The notes: generated by a model not told the origin, from the letters alone. Shown: positions 36,424-45,693, numbered from the stretch's first letter. The stretch: 64,000 nucleotides of DNA from Bradyrhizobium diazoefficiens (GCF_018131185.1 NZ_JAFCJE010000007.1:1-64000), one strand, 5' to 3'. Numbers and translations: made by a program.

Positions 36424-36801
36424 CTAGGCTTGGGGCGCCACTTGCAGCAGTGACGTTCCGCGAGCCTCATGCAAGGGACGGCAGTCCATCACCTTGATCC
36501 TCCCGGCGCCGTCAAATGCCAACACGGCGCTCATGACACCCGTGCTGGTGGCGTAAGAAATTACGGTTCTATCGTCCGAAGGATTGAGATCGTCCAACGT
36601 GCCTGCGGGATATTTGCGGAGGCGATCGATCCAATAGGCACGAAGTGCCTCGCGGCCGGTGATGGTCTGGATGCCGCTGCAGCCGCAGTGCACCACGGCA
36701 TCGTCGGCATGAAGTTCCAAAAGGGCTTCGATATCGCCGGCGCGATAGGCATCAAGCCAATCGACCGCAACGGCCATCGGGTCAAATGACATGGTTCTCA
36801 T
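36424..36801 (-). CDS. SnoaL/NTF2-like protein
   Basis: 125 residues with the cone-fold pattern of the NTF2-like superfamily: VDWLDAYRAGDIEALLELHADDAVVHCGC, then REALRAYWIDRL and a beta-rich end. Members include polyketide cyclases, isomerases and ligand-binding proteins, so the activity cannot be given. An ATG 3 codons downstream is an alternative start. Confidence 0.75.
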   Translation of the reverse strand: MRTMSFDPMAVAVDWLDAYRAGDIEALLELHADDAVVHCGCSGIQTITGREALRAYWIDRLRKYPAGTLDDLNPSDDRTVISYATSTGVMSAVLAFDGAGRIKVMDCRPLHEARGTSLLQVAPQA

Positions 36802-36899
36802 ATACCGTCCAAATCTGAGATTAAGGCCGCGTAAACCCCGCTAAGCCCCTTTCTCCAATCGATTAATTGTATTTTAATGCGCCACCCGGCCACGGCCAT

Positions 36900-39800
36900 A
36901 TGCCGAAGGACATAGAGGACCGGGCCGAGGCAAAGTTGATGTTGGACGCGTCCGCCAAGCAGGGGATCCTCAAGCCCATCCGGGTTGTGCTCGTCGATCG
37001 GCAGCCGATCGTCCTGCAGGGGTTGAAGTCGGTACTCGGGACGCAGCAGGATTTCGATGTCGTCGCATCGACCTGCGACTGGACAAGCTGCCTCGGGGCC
37101 ATTCGGAGTTTGACACCCGACGTGGCGCTCATTGCCGACACCCTGCCGGACGCGACGGCAGCCGACATCCTCGCGATCGTGAAAGCCGAGAAGCTTTCAA
37201 CGCGCCTGGTGTTCTTTACCGAGTCGGACAGCGACCACAATCTGACGGCTGCGATTGCCGTCGGCGCCTGCAGCGCAATTTCGAAATATTCCGCTCCTGC
37301 CACCATGCTGCGATCACTGCGGCTGATGACGAAGAGCGGTGTGTCGCTGGAGCAGTCCGATCTCCTGCCAACCGGCAAGGAAGCCGACGGCGGCGGCAAG
37401 ATCGAGAAGATGCTTGAGCTATTGACACCCCGCGAAGTCCAGATCGTTCGACTGGTCTCGGAAGGAATGTCGAACAAGGAGATCGCGCGCACGCTCGACG
37501 TTTCCCAGGGGACTGTCAAAGTCCACCTGCACAACATCTTTCAGAAGCTCGAGATCACCAACAGAACGGTGCTCGCCACCATCTCATTACTGCAACGCAC
37601 CTCTGGCTTCAGCGCGCTCGCCCTGGGCTTTCTGGCGTTCGCAATTGCCGACGAACTCAAGGCGTCGGAAGCCAACGACATGTTTGCCCATGACGATGGC
37701 CCACGTCAGGTGGACGAGCCCACCGGACACGAGGTCTGGAAAAAAGCCATCCTCCAGCATCTCATCGTCTCGAAATCCGGCGGGACGCCTGCTTTCACGG
37801 AGAAGGACTTGCTTGCCAAAGCAAGCCTGGCCGCGAACCCGGCCGCGGCAATGGAAGCGCTGCGCACCGCGGAGCAATTCCTGGGCTCGAAGCAGTGGAA
37901 GGATGGCGGTCCGGTTGGATCGAGCACGAGCATTCTTCCAGCGCATCTGCCGCGGGCAGTCAGCGACACAGAGATTGGCGCAGGCTCGGAACATCAAATT
38001 CCACGGCCTGCTTCCAATCCGATCCCGATTCATGGAGGGTATGGCACCTTCGCCGCTCTCGCCGGGGCACTGATCTACGATCTCAGCGACTCTCATATCG
38101 CCGCGCAGGCGCGTGAACTGGATCAGGCATCGATCGACAGCTTCCTGGCTGGCATCGGAGACAAGGCCACCACAAAGCTGGCCGCGGTGCGTGATGCTGA
38201 CGCCGATCATGCAGACAGCATCGCCACGAATTTCCTTTCGCACGATTTCAGTCCGCGTTCTGCCTTTGTGACCCCTGGAAATGGCGTCACGCAAGAAAGC
38301 GCGCAGGGCCAAGCGGGGCCGGACGCCGCCGGTCGCGACGTCCAAAAGCCCGTGGGGCTATTGGACTCCGGTCCCGATTCCGGTCCGGACGGATACAGCC
38401 GCGATCAGCTGATGGGGGGCGACGTTGTCAACATTGCGTCTCTCTCCCCAATCGATTCCAAGTCTGTCTCTTCCGACGCTGTCTCTCCCGACTCCGTCTC
38501 GGATGTCGCGACCGGGCCGGGCAGGCTCAATCTTGCGGCATTCGGAGGGCTGGCTTTTCTGCATCTGACAACGACAGTCAAATCCATCCCGCCACATACC
38601 CTCGCCTGGATCTACGACCCCGCAAGCAATCAAACGATCGTCTATGTAAATCCGACCGACCATCCCCTCGACATCGGGGACCACGGCCTGCTCGAAATCC
38701 ATCTGCAGGGAATTGTATCCGTTGCGGCGGCGGATCTCGTTCATCAGTCCGAAGGTACGGCCGTCGCGGTGACCTTGGAGCAACTCGAACAGGCGCTGAT
38801 GGCGGCCACGATCGATGAGGCCGCCCTGAGTACGAACAGCGGCCGCGCGAGCGAGGATTCCGGCGCGGCCGCCGTTTGGAGCGCTTCGGTCGATGACGGT
38901 TTCAGCTTCCAATTCGCACACGTTCGAACTGGCTCCGGAACGTCGGCAAAGTCCAACGGCTTCGGGAGCGATTCGGCGGATGCAACGGAAGAGAGTGCCA
39001 GTGCGTCCGGTGTGCCGGCTTACGGATCATCAATCGCGCCCGGTCATGGTGAGTCGCCTCCGGCCGTGGAAAACCTCTTCGCAAAGAATGTGCCGACTAA
39101 TCCGAACACCGGGGCTCCGTCGACGCAGCAGAGCGAGTTGGTCCAACCTGGCTTCAACGCCGCGAACAGCACCGGCCAAGGTCATTCGGAACACACTGCG
39201 GAGCCAGGGTCGGCAAAGGCAGAGATGGCCCAGGCGGAATCCGAGCCCGGCAATGGCGTCGGTCACGGCAATGAGCACCATTCCCAGACTCCGGACACGC
39301 CGCCGGGGGCCGTGAAGACCGCAGAGTCAGGCGGCGCCGAGCAAGGCAATTCGGGCCACGCGGCCTCCGCCCAAGGAGTGGTCGCGGGCGAGATGACCGC
39401 AAGTCCGGGTCATACGGAGCACCGCCACTCACAGCAGGCTGCGGAGCCGGGGTCTGCGGCCGCAGAGATGGCGGAAGCCAAATCCAAGCCCGGCAATGGC
39501 GTCGGGAATAACCATGAGCACAATTCCCAGACTCCGGATACGCCGCCGGGGGCCGTGAAGACCGCAGAGTCAGGCGGCGCCGAGCAAGGCAATTCGGGCC
39601 ATGCGGCCTCCGCCCAGGGAGTTGGAGTGGAAGCGGGCGAGATGACCGCAAGTCCCGGTCACACGGAGCACCGCCACTCGCAGCAGGCTGCGGAGCCGGG
39701 GTCTGCGGCCGCAGAGATGGCGGAAGCCAAATCCAAGATTGGCAATGGCGTCGGGAATGATCATGAACATCATTCCCAGACTCCGGACACCCCGTCGGGG

Positions 39801-41201
39801 GCCGTGAAGACCGCAGAGTCAGGCGGCGCCGAGCAAGGCAATTCGGGCCACGCGGCCTCTGCCCAAGGAGTGGAAGCGGTTGAGATGACCGCAAGTCCCG
39901 GTCACACGGAGCACCGCCACTCACAGCAGGCTGCGGAGCCGGGATCTGCGGCCGCAGAGATGGCCGAAGCCAAATCCAAGTCCGGCAATGGCGTCGGGAA
40001 TGATCATGAGCACCATTCCCAGACTTCGGACACGCCGCCGGGGGCCGTGAAGACCGCAGAGTCAGGCAGTGCCGAGCAAGGCAATTCGGGCCACGCGGCC
40101 TCTGCCCAAGGAGTGGAAGCGGTTGAGATGACCGCAAGTCCCGGTCACACGGAGCACCGCCACTCACAGCAGGCTGCGGAGCCGGGATCTGCGGCCGCAG
40201 AGATGGCCGAAGCCAAATCCAAGTCCGGCAATGGCGTCGGGAATGATCATGAGCACCATTCCCAGACTCCGGACACGCCGCCGGGCGCCGTGAAGACCGC
40301 GGAGTCAGGCGGTGCCGAGCAAGGCAATTCGGGCCACGCGGCCTCTGCCCAAGGAGTGGAAGCGGTTGAGATGACCGCAAGTCCCGGTCACACGGAGCAC
40401 CGCGACTCACAGCAGGCTGCGGAGCCGGGGTCTGCGGCCGCAGAGATGGCCGAAGCCAAATCCAAGCCTGGCAATGGCGTCGGGAATGACCATGAGCACC
40501 ATTCCCAGACTCCGGACACGCCGCCGGGCGCCGTGAAGACCGCGGAGTCAGGCGGTGCCGAGCAAGGCAATTCGGGCCACGCGGCCTCCGCCCAAGGAGC
40601 GGAAGCGGTCGAGATGACCGCAAGTCCCGGTCATACGGAGCACCGCGACTCACAGCAGGCTGCGGAGCCGGGGTCTGCGGCCGCAGAGATGGCGGAAGCC
40701 AAATCCAAGTCCGGCAATGGCGTCGGGAATGACCATGAGCACAATTCCCAAACTCCGGACACGCCGCCGGAGGCCGTGAAGACCGCAGAGTCAGGCGGCG
40801 CCGAGCATAGCAATGCGGCCCGCGCGGCTTCTGCCAAGGGAGCGGACGCAGGCGAGAGCGTCGCAACTCACGGCAACACAGACCACGGCAACTCTCAGCA
40901 GGTTGTGCATTTCGTTGCAAACCTGTCGGAAGCCGAGCAGCCCGCGAAAGCCGCGTTCGAGTTTGGCAGCGCCGATCAGCAACCAGTGTTCCGCTTCAAC
41001 GGTGAAGACACTCCTTCCACGCTCGTCACTGTCCGCGAGCCGAAAGAACTTGCTGGTCCCCACGTTATGCGCGATCAGAAAGACGCTCCCCAGAAGATCG
41101 CCGAAATTGTCCCCGGTGCACTGGACGAACAGGCGGCCAACCACCGCACTGACGATCCACATCACGGCGTTGGACATGCGCCCCATGACTGGCTGATTTG
41201 A
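36900..41201 (+). CDS. Giant LuxR-type regulator with degenerate receiver and tandem-repeat tail
   Basis: 1,433 residues, against about 210-230 for normal NarL/FixJ regulators. Residues 25-145 form a receiver-like domain. The acidic pair is reduced (Asp33, Arg34) and Ala79 aligns with the phosphoacceptor, with Asp80 next to it; Thr107 and Lys129 remain. Residues 174-230 are an intact LuxR helix-turn-helix (LTPREVQIVRLVSEG, SNKEIARTLDVSQGTVK). Residues 236-250 are hydrophobic. Residues 250-755 are low-complexity with one compact-looking part near 565-620. Residues 758-1320 hold seven repeats of about 81 residues rich in His, Glu, Gly and Ala. The last 110 residues end HAPHDWLI. A TTG at 36867 is an alternative start. 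Function is unknown. Confidence 0.85.
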   Translation: MPKDIEDRAEAKLMLDASAKQGILKPIRVVLVDRQPIVLQGLKSVLGTQQDFDVVASTCDWTSCLGAIRSLTPDVALIADTLPDATAADILAIVKAEKLSTRLVFFTESDSDHNLTAAIAVGACSAISKYSAPATMLRSLRLMTKSGVSLEQSDLLPTGKEADGGGKIEKMLELLTPREVQIVRLVSEGMSNKEIARTLDVSQGTVKVHLHNIFQKLEITNRTVLATISLLQRTSGFSALALGFLAFAIADELKASEANDMFAHDDGPRQVDEPTGHEVWKKAILQHLIVSKSGGTPAFTEKDLLAKASLAANPAAAMEALRTAEQFLGSKQWKDGGPVGSSTSILPAHLPRAVSDTEIGAGSEHQIPRPASNPIPIHGGYGTFAALAGALIYDLSDSHIAAQARELDQASIDSFLAGIGDKATTKLAAVRDADADHADSIATNFLSHDFSPRSAFVTPGNGVTQESAQGQAGPDAAGRDVQKPVGLLDSGPDSGPDGYSRDQLMGGDVVNIASLSPIDSKSVSSDAVSPDSVSDVATGPGRLNLAAFGGLAFLHLTTTVKSIPPHTLAWIYDPASNQTIVYVNPTDHPLDIGDHGLLEIHLQGIVSVAAADLVHQSEGTAVAVTLEQLEQALMAATIDEAALSTNSGRASEDSGAAAVWSASVDDGFSFQFAHVRTGSGTSAKSNGFGSDSADATEESASASGVPAYGSSIAPGHGESPPAVENLFAKNVPTNPNTGAPSTQQSELVQPGFNAANSTGQGHSEHTAEPGSAKAEMAQAESEPGNGVGHGNEHHSQTPDTPPGAVKTAESGGAEQGNSGHAASAQGVVAGEMTASPGHTEHRHSQQAAEPGSAAAEMAEAKSKPGNGVGNNHEHNSQTPDTPPGAVKTAESGGAEQGNSGHAASAQGVGVEAGEMTASPGHTEHRHSQQAAEPGSAAAEMAEAKSKIGNGVGNDHEHHSQTPDTPSGAVKTAESGGAEQGNSGHAASAQGVEAVEMTASPGHTEHRHSQQAAEPGSAAAEMAEAKSKSGNGVGNDHEHHSQTSDTPPGAVKTAESGSAEQGNSGHAASAQGVEAVEMTASPGHTEHRHSQQAAEPGSAAAEMAEAKSKSGNGVGNDHEHHSQTPDTPPGAVKTAESGGAEQGNSGHAASAQGVEAVEMTASPGHTEHRDSQQAAEPGSAAAEMAEAKSKPGNGVGNDHEHHSQTPDTPPGAVKTAESGGAEQGNSGHAASAQGAEAVEMTASPGHTEHRDSQQAAEPGSAAAEMAEAKSKSGNGVGNDHEHNSQTPDTPPEAVKTAESGGAEHSNAARAASAKGADAGESVATHGNTDHGNSQQVVHFVANLSEAEQPAKAAFEFGSADQQPVFRFNGEDTPSTLVTVREPKELAGPHVMRDQKDAPQKIAEIVPGALDEQAANHRTDDPHHGVGHAPHDWLI
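39174..40860 (+). repeat. Seven tandem repeats, 243 bp period
   Basis: The phrase GAGATGACCGCAAG recurs with its ATG at 39393, 39642, 39885, 40128, 40371 and 40614. Spacings are 249, 243, 243, 243 and 243 bases, all multiples of 3. The first and last units are diverged, the central ones nearly identical in DNA. Each unit encodes about 81 residues, such as GHTEHRHSQQAAEPGSAAA and GNGVGNDHEHHSQTPDTPP. This is a coding repeat, not a CRISPR. Confidence 0.95.
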
Positions 41202-41349
41202 AGCGTTGCATCCGCATCGACAGAATATGGGCGGGGAGGGCGACGGCGCGGGGTCCAATCCGGCCTCTGTTGGAACCCGCCTATGGGAACGGGGGAACCG
41301 GCAAGGCCGTTTCGAATTAACCCGGGACAGGACAACAGCGGATAGTTCG

Positions 41350-41634
41350 ATGACGAGTGGTCGTTTCGCAAGCTCCATTTCTAGCGCTCTCCGCCATCCG
41401 GGCGTGATCGCGCTTATCGTGGCCGGCGTGGCGATTGCGGCAATGCTGGTCGTCGACCACGGCCCCTGGAATCGCGCCAAGACCCAGCCGGCCCATGTCG
41501 CGATGTATGCAACCACGGGAGAGGCGGCACGGGCCGTTGGCGCCAAGGTGCTTCCAACCACCCCGAAATCGCCGATCGAGCCTGCGCGACCGGGGCCCAA
41601 GACATCGCCGACAGTCAATCCCGTGACGCCGTAA
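41350..41634 (+). CDS. Small single-pass membrane protein
   Basis: 94 residues. A basic N-terminus and one membrane helix (VIALIVAGVAIAAMLVV) are followed by a Pro/Thr-rich, probably periplasmic tail. It lies 149 bases after the giant regulator gene in the same direction. Function is unknown. Confidence 0.55.
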   Translation: MTSGRFASSISSALRHPGVIALIVAGVAIAAMLVVDHGPWNRAKTQPAHVAMYATTGEAARAVGAKVLPTTPKSPIEPARPGPKTSPTVNPVTP

Positions 41635-41711
41635 CTTCGTCAGTCGCTGCAGCTCTGTGTGAGCTCGCAGCGATACGGCGCCGCGAGCGCGCCCTGCGGC
41701 GTTCTCTCGCC

Positions 41712-42998
41712 TCAGCCCATCACCGACGAGCCGAGCAAGGCGAGGACGGCCAGCGCCATCAGCGCGGTGCCGAGCCAGCCGAGCGCGATCAACCATGACC
41801 GCGCCCTGAAGCGGCCCATGATGGCGCGGTTCGACACGATCAGCATCATCATCGCCATGATGGGCACGGCGACGATGCCGTTCAGTACCGCGCTCCAGAC
41901 CAGCATGTTGATCGAGTCTATTCCCGTGAAGCCGAGGCCGAAGCCGATGATGGTTGCCGCGGCGATGATGGTGTAGAAGCCGACCGCCTCGTCGGGCTTG
42001 GCCTCCAGCGTGGCGCGCCAGCCGAAGATCTCCGCGACGCCGTAAGCGGCCGCGCCCGCCAGCACCGGGATCGCGAGCAGGCCCGTGCCGATGATGCCGA
42101 GCGCGAACAGCGCGAAGGTGAAGTCTCCGGCGAGCGGCCGCAGCGCTTCGGCCGCCTGCGTCGCCGAATCGATGTTGGTGACGCCGTTGGCGTGCAGCAC
42201 CGATGCGGTCGTCAGGATGATGAAGAAGGCGATGCCGTTGGAGAGCAGCATGCCGGAGATGGTGTCGGTCTTGATGCGATCGAGTTCGTGATTGCCGCCA
42301 CGCTTGAGGTCACGGAGCGGCCTGTCGCGTTCGCCCTGGTTCATCTCCTCGACCTCCTGCGAAGCCTGCCAGAAGAACAAATACGGGCTGATCGTGGTGC
42401 CGAGCACGGCCACGACCATCATCAGATAGTCGGCGCTGACATTTGCCTTCGGCCACACCGCGGCGAGCAACGCCGTGCTCCACGGGATATTGACGGTGAA
42501 GGCGGTCGCGACATAGGCGAACAGCGCCAAGGTGAGGAATTTCAGCACCGGCGAATAGCGGCGATAGGGCACGAACACCTGCAGCAGGGTCGAGCCCGCC
42601 GCGAAGATCAGCGCGTGCTCGTGGTTGAGCCCGCCAATGACGAGCGAGAGCGCCTCGGCCATCGCGGCGATGTCGGCGGCGATGTTGAACGTGTTCGCCG
42701 CGACGAGCATGGCGACGAGGCCCAGCACGGCCCAGCGCGGCGCGACCTGCATGACGTTGGCGGCGAGCCCCTTGCCGGTGACGCGGCCGATCCGCGCGCT
42801 GACGAGCTGGATCGCGATCATGAACGGAGTGGTCAGAAATACCGTCCATAGCAGTCCGTAGCCGAATTGCGCGCCGGCCTGCGAATAGGTGGCGATGCCC
42901 GACGGATCGTCGTCGGCGGCTCCCGTGACCAGGCCCGGCCCCAGCCGTTGCAACAGCGTCGGCGCGGATTTCGTCGGGGTGAGGGCGCCGTCGCTCAT
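41712..42998 (-). CDS. NRAMP-related metal transporter with non-canonical motif
   Basis: 428 residues, about 11 membrane segments. The overall pattern is NRAMP-like, but the helix 1 metal motif reads ADDDPSGIATYSQAG instead of the canonical DPGN, and the helix 6 region reads GTTISPYLFFWQASQE without the usual MPH. This is the pattern of NRAMP-related carriers thought to move magnesium or other cations instead of manganese/iron; the ion here is inferred. MSDGALTP was chosen as start because AGAGG precedes it. Confidence 0.85.
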   Translation of the reverse strand: MSDGALTPTKSAPTLLQRLGPGLVTGAADDDPSGIATYSQAGAQFGYGLLWTVFLTTPFMIAIQLVSARIGRVTGKGLAANVMQVAPRWAVLGLVAMLVAANTFNIAADIAAMAEALSLVIGGLNHEHALIFAAGSTLLQVFVPYRRYSPVLKFLTLALFAYVATAFTVNIPWSTALLAAVWPKANVSADYLMMVVAVLGTTISPYLFFWQASQEVEEMNQGERDRPLRDLKRGGNHELDRIKTDTISGMLLSNGIAFFIILTTASVLHANGVTNIDSATQAAEALRPLAGDFTFALFALGIIGTGLLAIPVLAGAAAYGVAEIFGWRATLEAKPDEAVGFYTIIAAATIIGFGLGFTGIDSINMLVWSAVLNGIVAVPIMAMMMLIVSNRAIMGRFRARSWLIALGWLGTALMALAVLALLGSSVMG

Positions 42999-43230
42999 GG
43001 AAGTGGACCTCTGGTAGGACGCGGTGTTTTGAGCAAATGCCAAAGAGGGAACAGTGGTTCCCTGCCGCGCGCGAGGTGTCGCCGTGATTTCTGAAAATGC
43101 TAATTCGACTTGACCGCCGGGCGAAACACATGTAGAGTGGCATCATCGCAAGACATGCCGGCACCTGATGCGGTTCGCAGGGACTGCCCGCGTCGTCCCG
43201 CCAATGCCGGGCGGCGGCCGAGGTGCCTCG

Positions 43231-43416
43231 CTACTTGATGCTGACGAACATGCCCCAGGCGGCGGCCAGCGCGGCACCGGTGAACAGCATCACCGGATTG
43301 TCGCAGAACGTGCTGCCATACCTGCAGACGTCCGAGCCGAATTGTCCGAGCTCGTGACGGCTCGCCGAATAGAACAGTCCCGACAGCACCAGCAATGCGG
43401 CGGCGACGTAATACAT
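43231..43416 (-). CDS. Small membrane hypothetical protein
   Basis: 61 residues with two membrane helices (MYYVAAALLVLSGLFYSA and NPVMLFTGAALAAAWGMFVS) joined by a loop carrying two Cys (DVCRYGSTFC). GGAGAG lies upstream of the chosen ATG. A longer form from 43500 (89 residues) is possible. Function is unknown. Confidence 0.6.
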   Translation of the reverse strand: MYYVAAALLVLSGLFYSASRHELGQFGSDVCRYGSTFCDNPVMLFTGAALAAAWGMFVSIK

Positions 43417-43585
43417 GAGCGATCTCTCCGAGGCTCTCCCGATTGCGTCCGCATAAGGAGAGCGGGCGACATGCTTCAGCATGGCGCGAAGAGATTTCAT
43501 TCCGCCGAATCCGATGCGGCGGATTTGGCTAAATTTGATGCCAATTGCCTGTTTTTCCCGGCGCGGCGGCGGGTTCGCCCTCACG

Positions 43586-43613
43586 CACAAAAAGGCCCCG
43601 CACCGCGGGGCCT
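43586..43613 (-). terminator. Rho-independent terminator
   Basis: Read on the minus strand: AGGCCCCGC-ggt-GCGGGGCCT followed by TTTTTGTG. It lies 24 bases after the stop of the stress-protein gene at 43637-44263. Confidence 0.85.
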
Positions 43614-43636
43614 GGTCTTGTCGGGTCTTACGAAAG

Positions 43637-44263
43637 CTATCGCCGCGTACCCGCGCCGTAGACCTCGCGCTCGCGCCCGATGTCCTGCGGAGACAGCGGA
43701 GGACTTGCGGCATCGAAGTCGGTCCAGCCGCTCTTCTGCCAGGCCGCGCTGCGATCCTGCAAGTTCACGGATCTTTCGTGCAGAAGGGCATCGAGCCGCG
43801 CGCGGTCCTGGTCGGGCACCCTCGCGGACACCAGCGTGCCGCCGCGGCGAACGCCTTCGGCGTAGCGCGATGCATCCTCGTTGGAGACGCCGGCCTGCGT
43901 CAGGGCGCCGACGATTCCACCCGTGGCCGCGCCGGCGGCCGCACCGGCTGCGGTAGCCGCCAGCCATCCTGCAGCCACGACCGGCCCGAGACCGGGAATG
44001 GCGAGCAGCCCGAGACCGGCGAGAAGGCCGGCGGCGCCGCCGAGGCCGGCGCCGATGCCGGCACCGGCGCCGGCGCCTTCGGCACGATCGTCGGTGCCGT
44101 CGCGGTCACGATCGACCTTGCCGGAGCGCGAGCCGAACCAATTGTCGGAATTGTTGGCGACGATGCTGATGTCGGAGTGCGGCACGCCGGCCGCTTCGAG
44201 CCGGGTCACGGCGCGCTCGGCGTCGGAATAATTGTCGTAGAGGCGGGAGATGGTGATTGTCAT
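43637..44263 (-). CDS. General-stress-protein-17M-like membrane protein
   Basis: 208 residues. The N-terminus (ISRLYDNYSDAERAVTRLEAAGVPHSDISIVA) matches the YflT/GSP17M-type domain. Two Gly/Ala-rich hydrophobic hairpins lie in the middle (GAGAGIGAGLGGAAGLLAGL and GWLAATAAGAAAGAATGG), and the C-terminus is a second alpha/beta segment. Such proteins are induced by stress in many bacteria; the mechanism is unknown. A clear terminator follows. Confidence 0.7.
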   Translation of the reverse strand: MTITISRLYDNYSDAERAVTRLEAAGVPHSDISIVANNSDNWFGSRSGKVDRDRDGTDDRAEGAGAGAGIGAGLGGAAGLLAGLGLLAIPGLGPVVAAGWLAATAAGAAAGAATGGIVGALTQAGVSNEDASRYAEGVRRGGTLVSARVPDQDRARLDALLHERSVNLQDRSAAWQKSGWTDFDAASPPLSPQDIGREREVYGAGTRR

Positions 44264-44275
44264 GTCTGGGATTCC

Positions 44276-44596
44276 TTACTTGGCGGGGTTCACGTTGCCC
44301 TGGAAGTCCAGGGTGACGTCGGTCTTGGTGCCGGCCTTGTCAGCCTTGCCGCGCCAGACGCCCTGGTCGTCCTTCTGCAGGCCGGAGACGTTGGAATATC
44401 CGGCGCCTTCGATCCGCGATTTCGCCTGCCCCTCGGTGAAGCTGTTGCGGCCCTCGACCGGCTTGTTCGAGTTGTTCTGGTCCGAGCTGTTGACGGCGTT
44501 GTTGCCCGGCCCGCTTTGCGCAGGCTGCGACTGGGCGCCCGCGGGCACCGAGGCGAGCAGCAACAAGGTTGCGGCCAGCAGAGTTGAACGTTTCAT
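44276..44596 (-). CDS. Secreted PepSY-like small protein
   Basis: 106 residues. A signal peptide (LLAATLLLLASVPAGAQ) is followed by an Asn/Ser-rich linker and a C-terminal PepSY-like fold (SFTEGQAKSRIEGAGYSNVSG, then WRGKADKAGTKTDVTLD). PepSY domains are usually small periplasmic inhibitory or interaction modules. It lies 12 bases upstream of the stress-protein gene, so an operon is likely. Confidence 0.75.
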   Translation of the reverse strand: MKRSTLLAATLLLLASVPAGAQSQPAQSGPGNNAVNSSDQNNSNKPVEGRNSFTEGQAKSRIEGAGYSNVSGLQKDDQGVWRGKADKAGTKTDVTLDFQGNVNPAK

Positions 44597-44846
44597 GTTG
44601 TTGTCTCCTGCAAGTGATTGTGCGGCGACAACAAGCGAGATTCGAAATGGTTGCTCGGGTTCGATGCTGCCGAGTTGCCGCGGCACCGACTTGTTCGATT
44701 GAGCTTCACTCAAGTGAGGCCGCGAGGAACGATTGCCACGATGTCCCGTTTGGTCGCTTCGCCTTCTCGCATTCGGGATAGCCGAGGAACTTCGCCTTTG
44801 GCGGCTGATTGTCCTCGCTTTCACGGCAGGCGAGGCAGCTCCAACC

Positions 44847-45038
44847 ATGCAATCACGCTATCCATTGTTGAAGAGGTGGACAGCGGAAGAGCATGAGTGC
44901 TTGAAGGCCATGGCGGAAGCGGGCCGGCGACCCGACGAGATTGCCCTCGAGCTCAACCGGAGCGAAGCGGCCGTGAGAGTGCGTGCCTGGCAGCACGGCA
45001 TCGCGCTGCGCACCGTAACGGCCAAGCGCGGCAAATGA
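44847..45038 (+). CDS. Small helix-turn-helix protein
   Basis: 63 residues with one HTH-like unit (RWTAEEHECLKAMAEAGRRP, then DEIALELNRSEAAVRVRAWQHG), similar to the SANT/Myb-like or GcrA-type N-terminal helices. It probably binds DNA; targets are unknown. Confidence 0.65.
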   Translation: MQSRYPLLKRWTAEEHECLKAMAEAGRRPDEIALELNRSEAAVRVRAWQHGIALRTVTAKRGK

Positions 45039-45121
45039 GCCGCGCCGGTGTTGGCGACCGCAGGCGAGCGGGGCGAGCTTTCTGAAGACGTTGAGCGGAA
45101 GCCTCGATTGAACGGGCCGCG

Positions 45122-45316
45122 TCACTTCACCGGCCGGGCCTCGGCCTGCGTCGTGGCGGGCTCCCAGGGAGCGGGAAGGATGACGCGGATCGGACGCGCC
45201 TCGGCGGCGGCTTGAACCGCAGGCCGCGCCTGGTCCTTGACGGGCTCGGCCGTCGCTACGGTGGTCAGGGCCATCAGCATCGCGAGCGCCGTCATCGCAA
45301 GTCTCAGATCCAACAT
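45122..45316 (-). CDS. Small secreted hypothetical protein
   Basis: 64 residues: a signal peptide (LAMTALAMLMALTTVATAEP) and a short Ala/Pro/Arg-rich mature part. Function is unknown. It is divergent from the small secreted protein at 45442. Confidence 0.5.
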   Translation of the reverse strand: MLDLRLAMTALAMLMALTTVATAEPVKDQARPAVQAAAEARPIRVILPAPWEPATTQAEARPVK

Positions 45317-45441
45317 TGCAGCCTCCAGGTTCGCTTGTGAACGCAGGGCGCGGCCGTTGGTTCGGGCAGTAACCGGGAACAAGTGGCAATATTTGAAGTT
45401 TAAAAAGACAGGTCCGGATCACCGGGCTGGAGGAGGACACA

Positions 45442-45669
45442 ATGAACATCAAGACCATCATTGCCGCTGCCGTGCTGACGTCGTTTGCCGCGCCTGCGTT
45501 CGCACAGGCGTTCTACGTGGTGCAGGACGCCAAGACCAAGAAGTGCACGATCACGGAGTCGAAGCCGACCACCACCGAGACGACGGTCGTCAGCGGCGAT
45601 ACCGTGTACAAGACGAGGTCTGAAGCCGAGGCCGGCATGAAGACCGTCAAGGTCTGCACGTCGAACTAA
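45442..45669 (+). CDS. Small periplasmic hypothetical protein
   Basis: 75 residues: a signal peptide (IKTIIAAAVLTSFAAPAFAQ) and a mature part with two Cys (KKCTITES and KVCTSN) that may form a disulfide. GGAGGA lies upstream. A strong terminator follows, so it is a monocistronic unit. Function is unknown. Confidence 0.7.
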   Translation: MNIKTIIAAAVLTSFAAPAFAQAFYVVQDAKTKKCTITESKPTTTETTVVSGDTVYKTRSEAEAGMKTVKVCTSN

Positions 45670-45693
45670 GAAGGAGGCTGCGCAAGCGGCAAG

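Noticed and set aside
39174..40860. CRISPR array
   Set aside because: Units are 243 bases, coding and in frame, with no short repeat/spacer structure; the Cas2-like gene elsewhere has no cas partners.
39154..40920. 588-residue minus-strand frame opposite the tandem repeats
   Set aside because: It exists only because the repeat unit has no stop on that strand; it is Arg/Pro/Ser-rich, antisense to a better frame and has no ribosome binding site.
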